Part shown: positions 63,816-64,000 of the stretch, piece by piece
Layout of the letters: every line of letters starts with the position of its first letter
Numbering within the stretch: position 1 is the stretch's first letter
Assembly: GCA_037179515.1 (NCBI GenBank)
Contig: JAXCGZ010007608.1
Coordinates: 69,501 to 133,500 of the forward strand
Direction of reading: 5' to 3'
DNA from: Halocaridina rubra
Lineage: Eukaryota; Arthropoda; Malacostraca; Decapoda; Atyidae
Length of the DNA stretch: 64,000 nt
Position numbers and translations under genes: made by a program
Notes under the pieces: model-generated
The model's database searches: none
The model's input: the letters and a program-made list of their open reading frames with translations, nothing else
What the model was told of the DNA's origin: nothing

Positions 63816-64000
63816 TTGTCGTTTTCTTTGAATGATCTGCTTTGCTATTTGTAAGATTTTTATGGTAATATTTTACTGCTTCACCTGTCTCCCTTTGCAA
63901 GGGAAATTCATGTTTTTCTTAGGTTTTTGATGTGTTTTGAATGAATCTGATCTTTACAACCGGGTAATAAGTTTTTCATTTTTCTCTGAATGGTCTTCAA
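63816..64000 (+). other. fry: Start of the next fry intron
   Basis: Pyrimidine- and AT-rich intron sequence with no feature recognised up to the window end. Confidence 0.6.

Overview
The window is animal nuclear DNA, most likely from an arthropod and plausibly a decapod crustacean. The reasons are a conserved animal gene split by GT-AG introns, very long (TA)n, (CT)n, (TCC)n and (TG)n microsatellites, and a dense mix of non-LTR retrotransposons, tRNA-derived SINEs, hAT, Tigger-like and piggyBac-like elements. The species is an inference. I see no bacterial or organellar genes, no CRISPR array and no rRNA.

Layout. Positions 1-21490 are almost wholly retrotransposons: CR1-like LINE copies A and B (1-5912), a long but frame-broken LINE of the I/jockey type with an RNase H domain (6115-12416), a third CR1-like copy C set between (TATG)n/(TA)n tracts (12638-14663), the 3' end of a second I-type element in the opposite direction (14873-15950), diverged tandem repeats, and a third LINE family on the minus strand (18130-21490). 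From 22141 to beyond the window end the plus strand carries the 5' part of one host gene, furry (fry/FRY), the large scaffold of Tricornered/NDR kinase signalling. Ten exons are called. The eight from 34049 onward join in phase into one open reading frame that matches the conserved furry N-terminus. Two exons at 22166 and 26782 look like alternative starts.

fry introns hold the rest. A complete but decayed hAT transposon with an 8-bp target duplication lies at 28299-31288. The 22-kb intron 39248-61295 is a stack of nested insertions: a Tigger-like element (40478 to about 54868) is interrupted by a TA-inserting element (40696-42741), by two more Tigger-like elements (43282-44835 and 45248-46644), and by an array of four same-direction CR1-like LINE copies separated by (TG)n (46645-54598). 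A second Tigger-like pair follows at 57926-60590. The last fry intron holds a 517-bp piggyBac-like MITE and a fourth LINE fragment.

Most unusual points: (1) the CR1-like family repeatedly borders (CA)n or (CATA)n microsatellites, and one copy (51143-54532) keeps a 941-codon open ORF2; (2) a 26-bp array of eight decoy 3' splice sites abuts the real acceptor of the 61296 fry exon, and the donor end of the 63468 exon is triplicated; (3) five Tigger-like copies keep only the transposase N-terminus; (4) two inverted copies of a TA-inserting element share the same piece of a LINE 3' end. All boundaries, family assignments and relative ages come from reading the sequence by eye, not from a database search.
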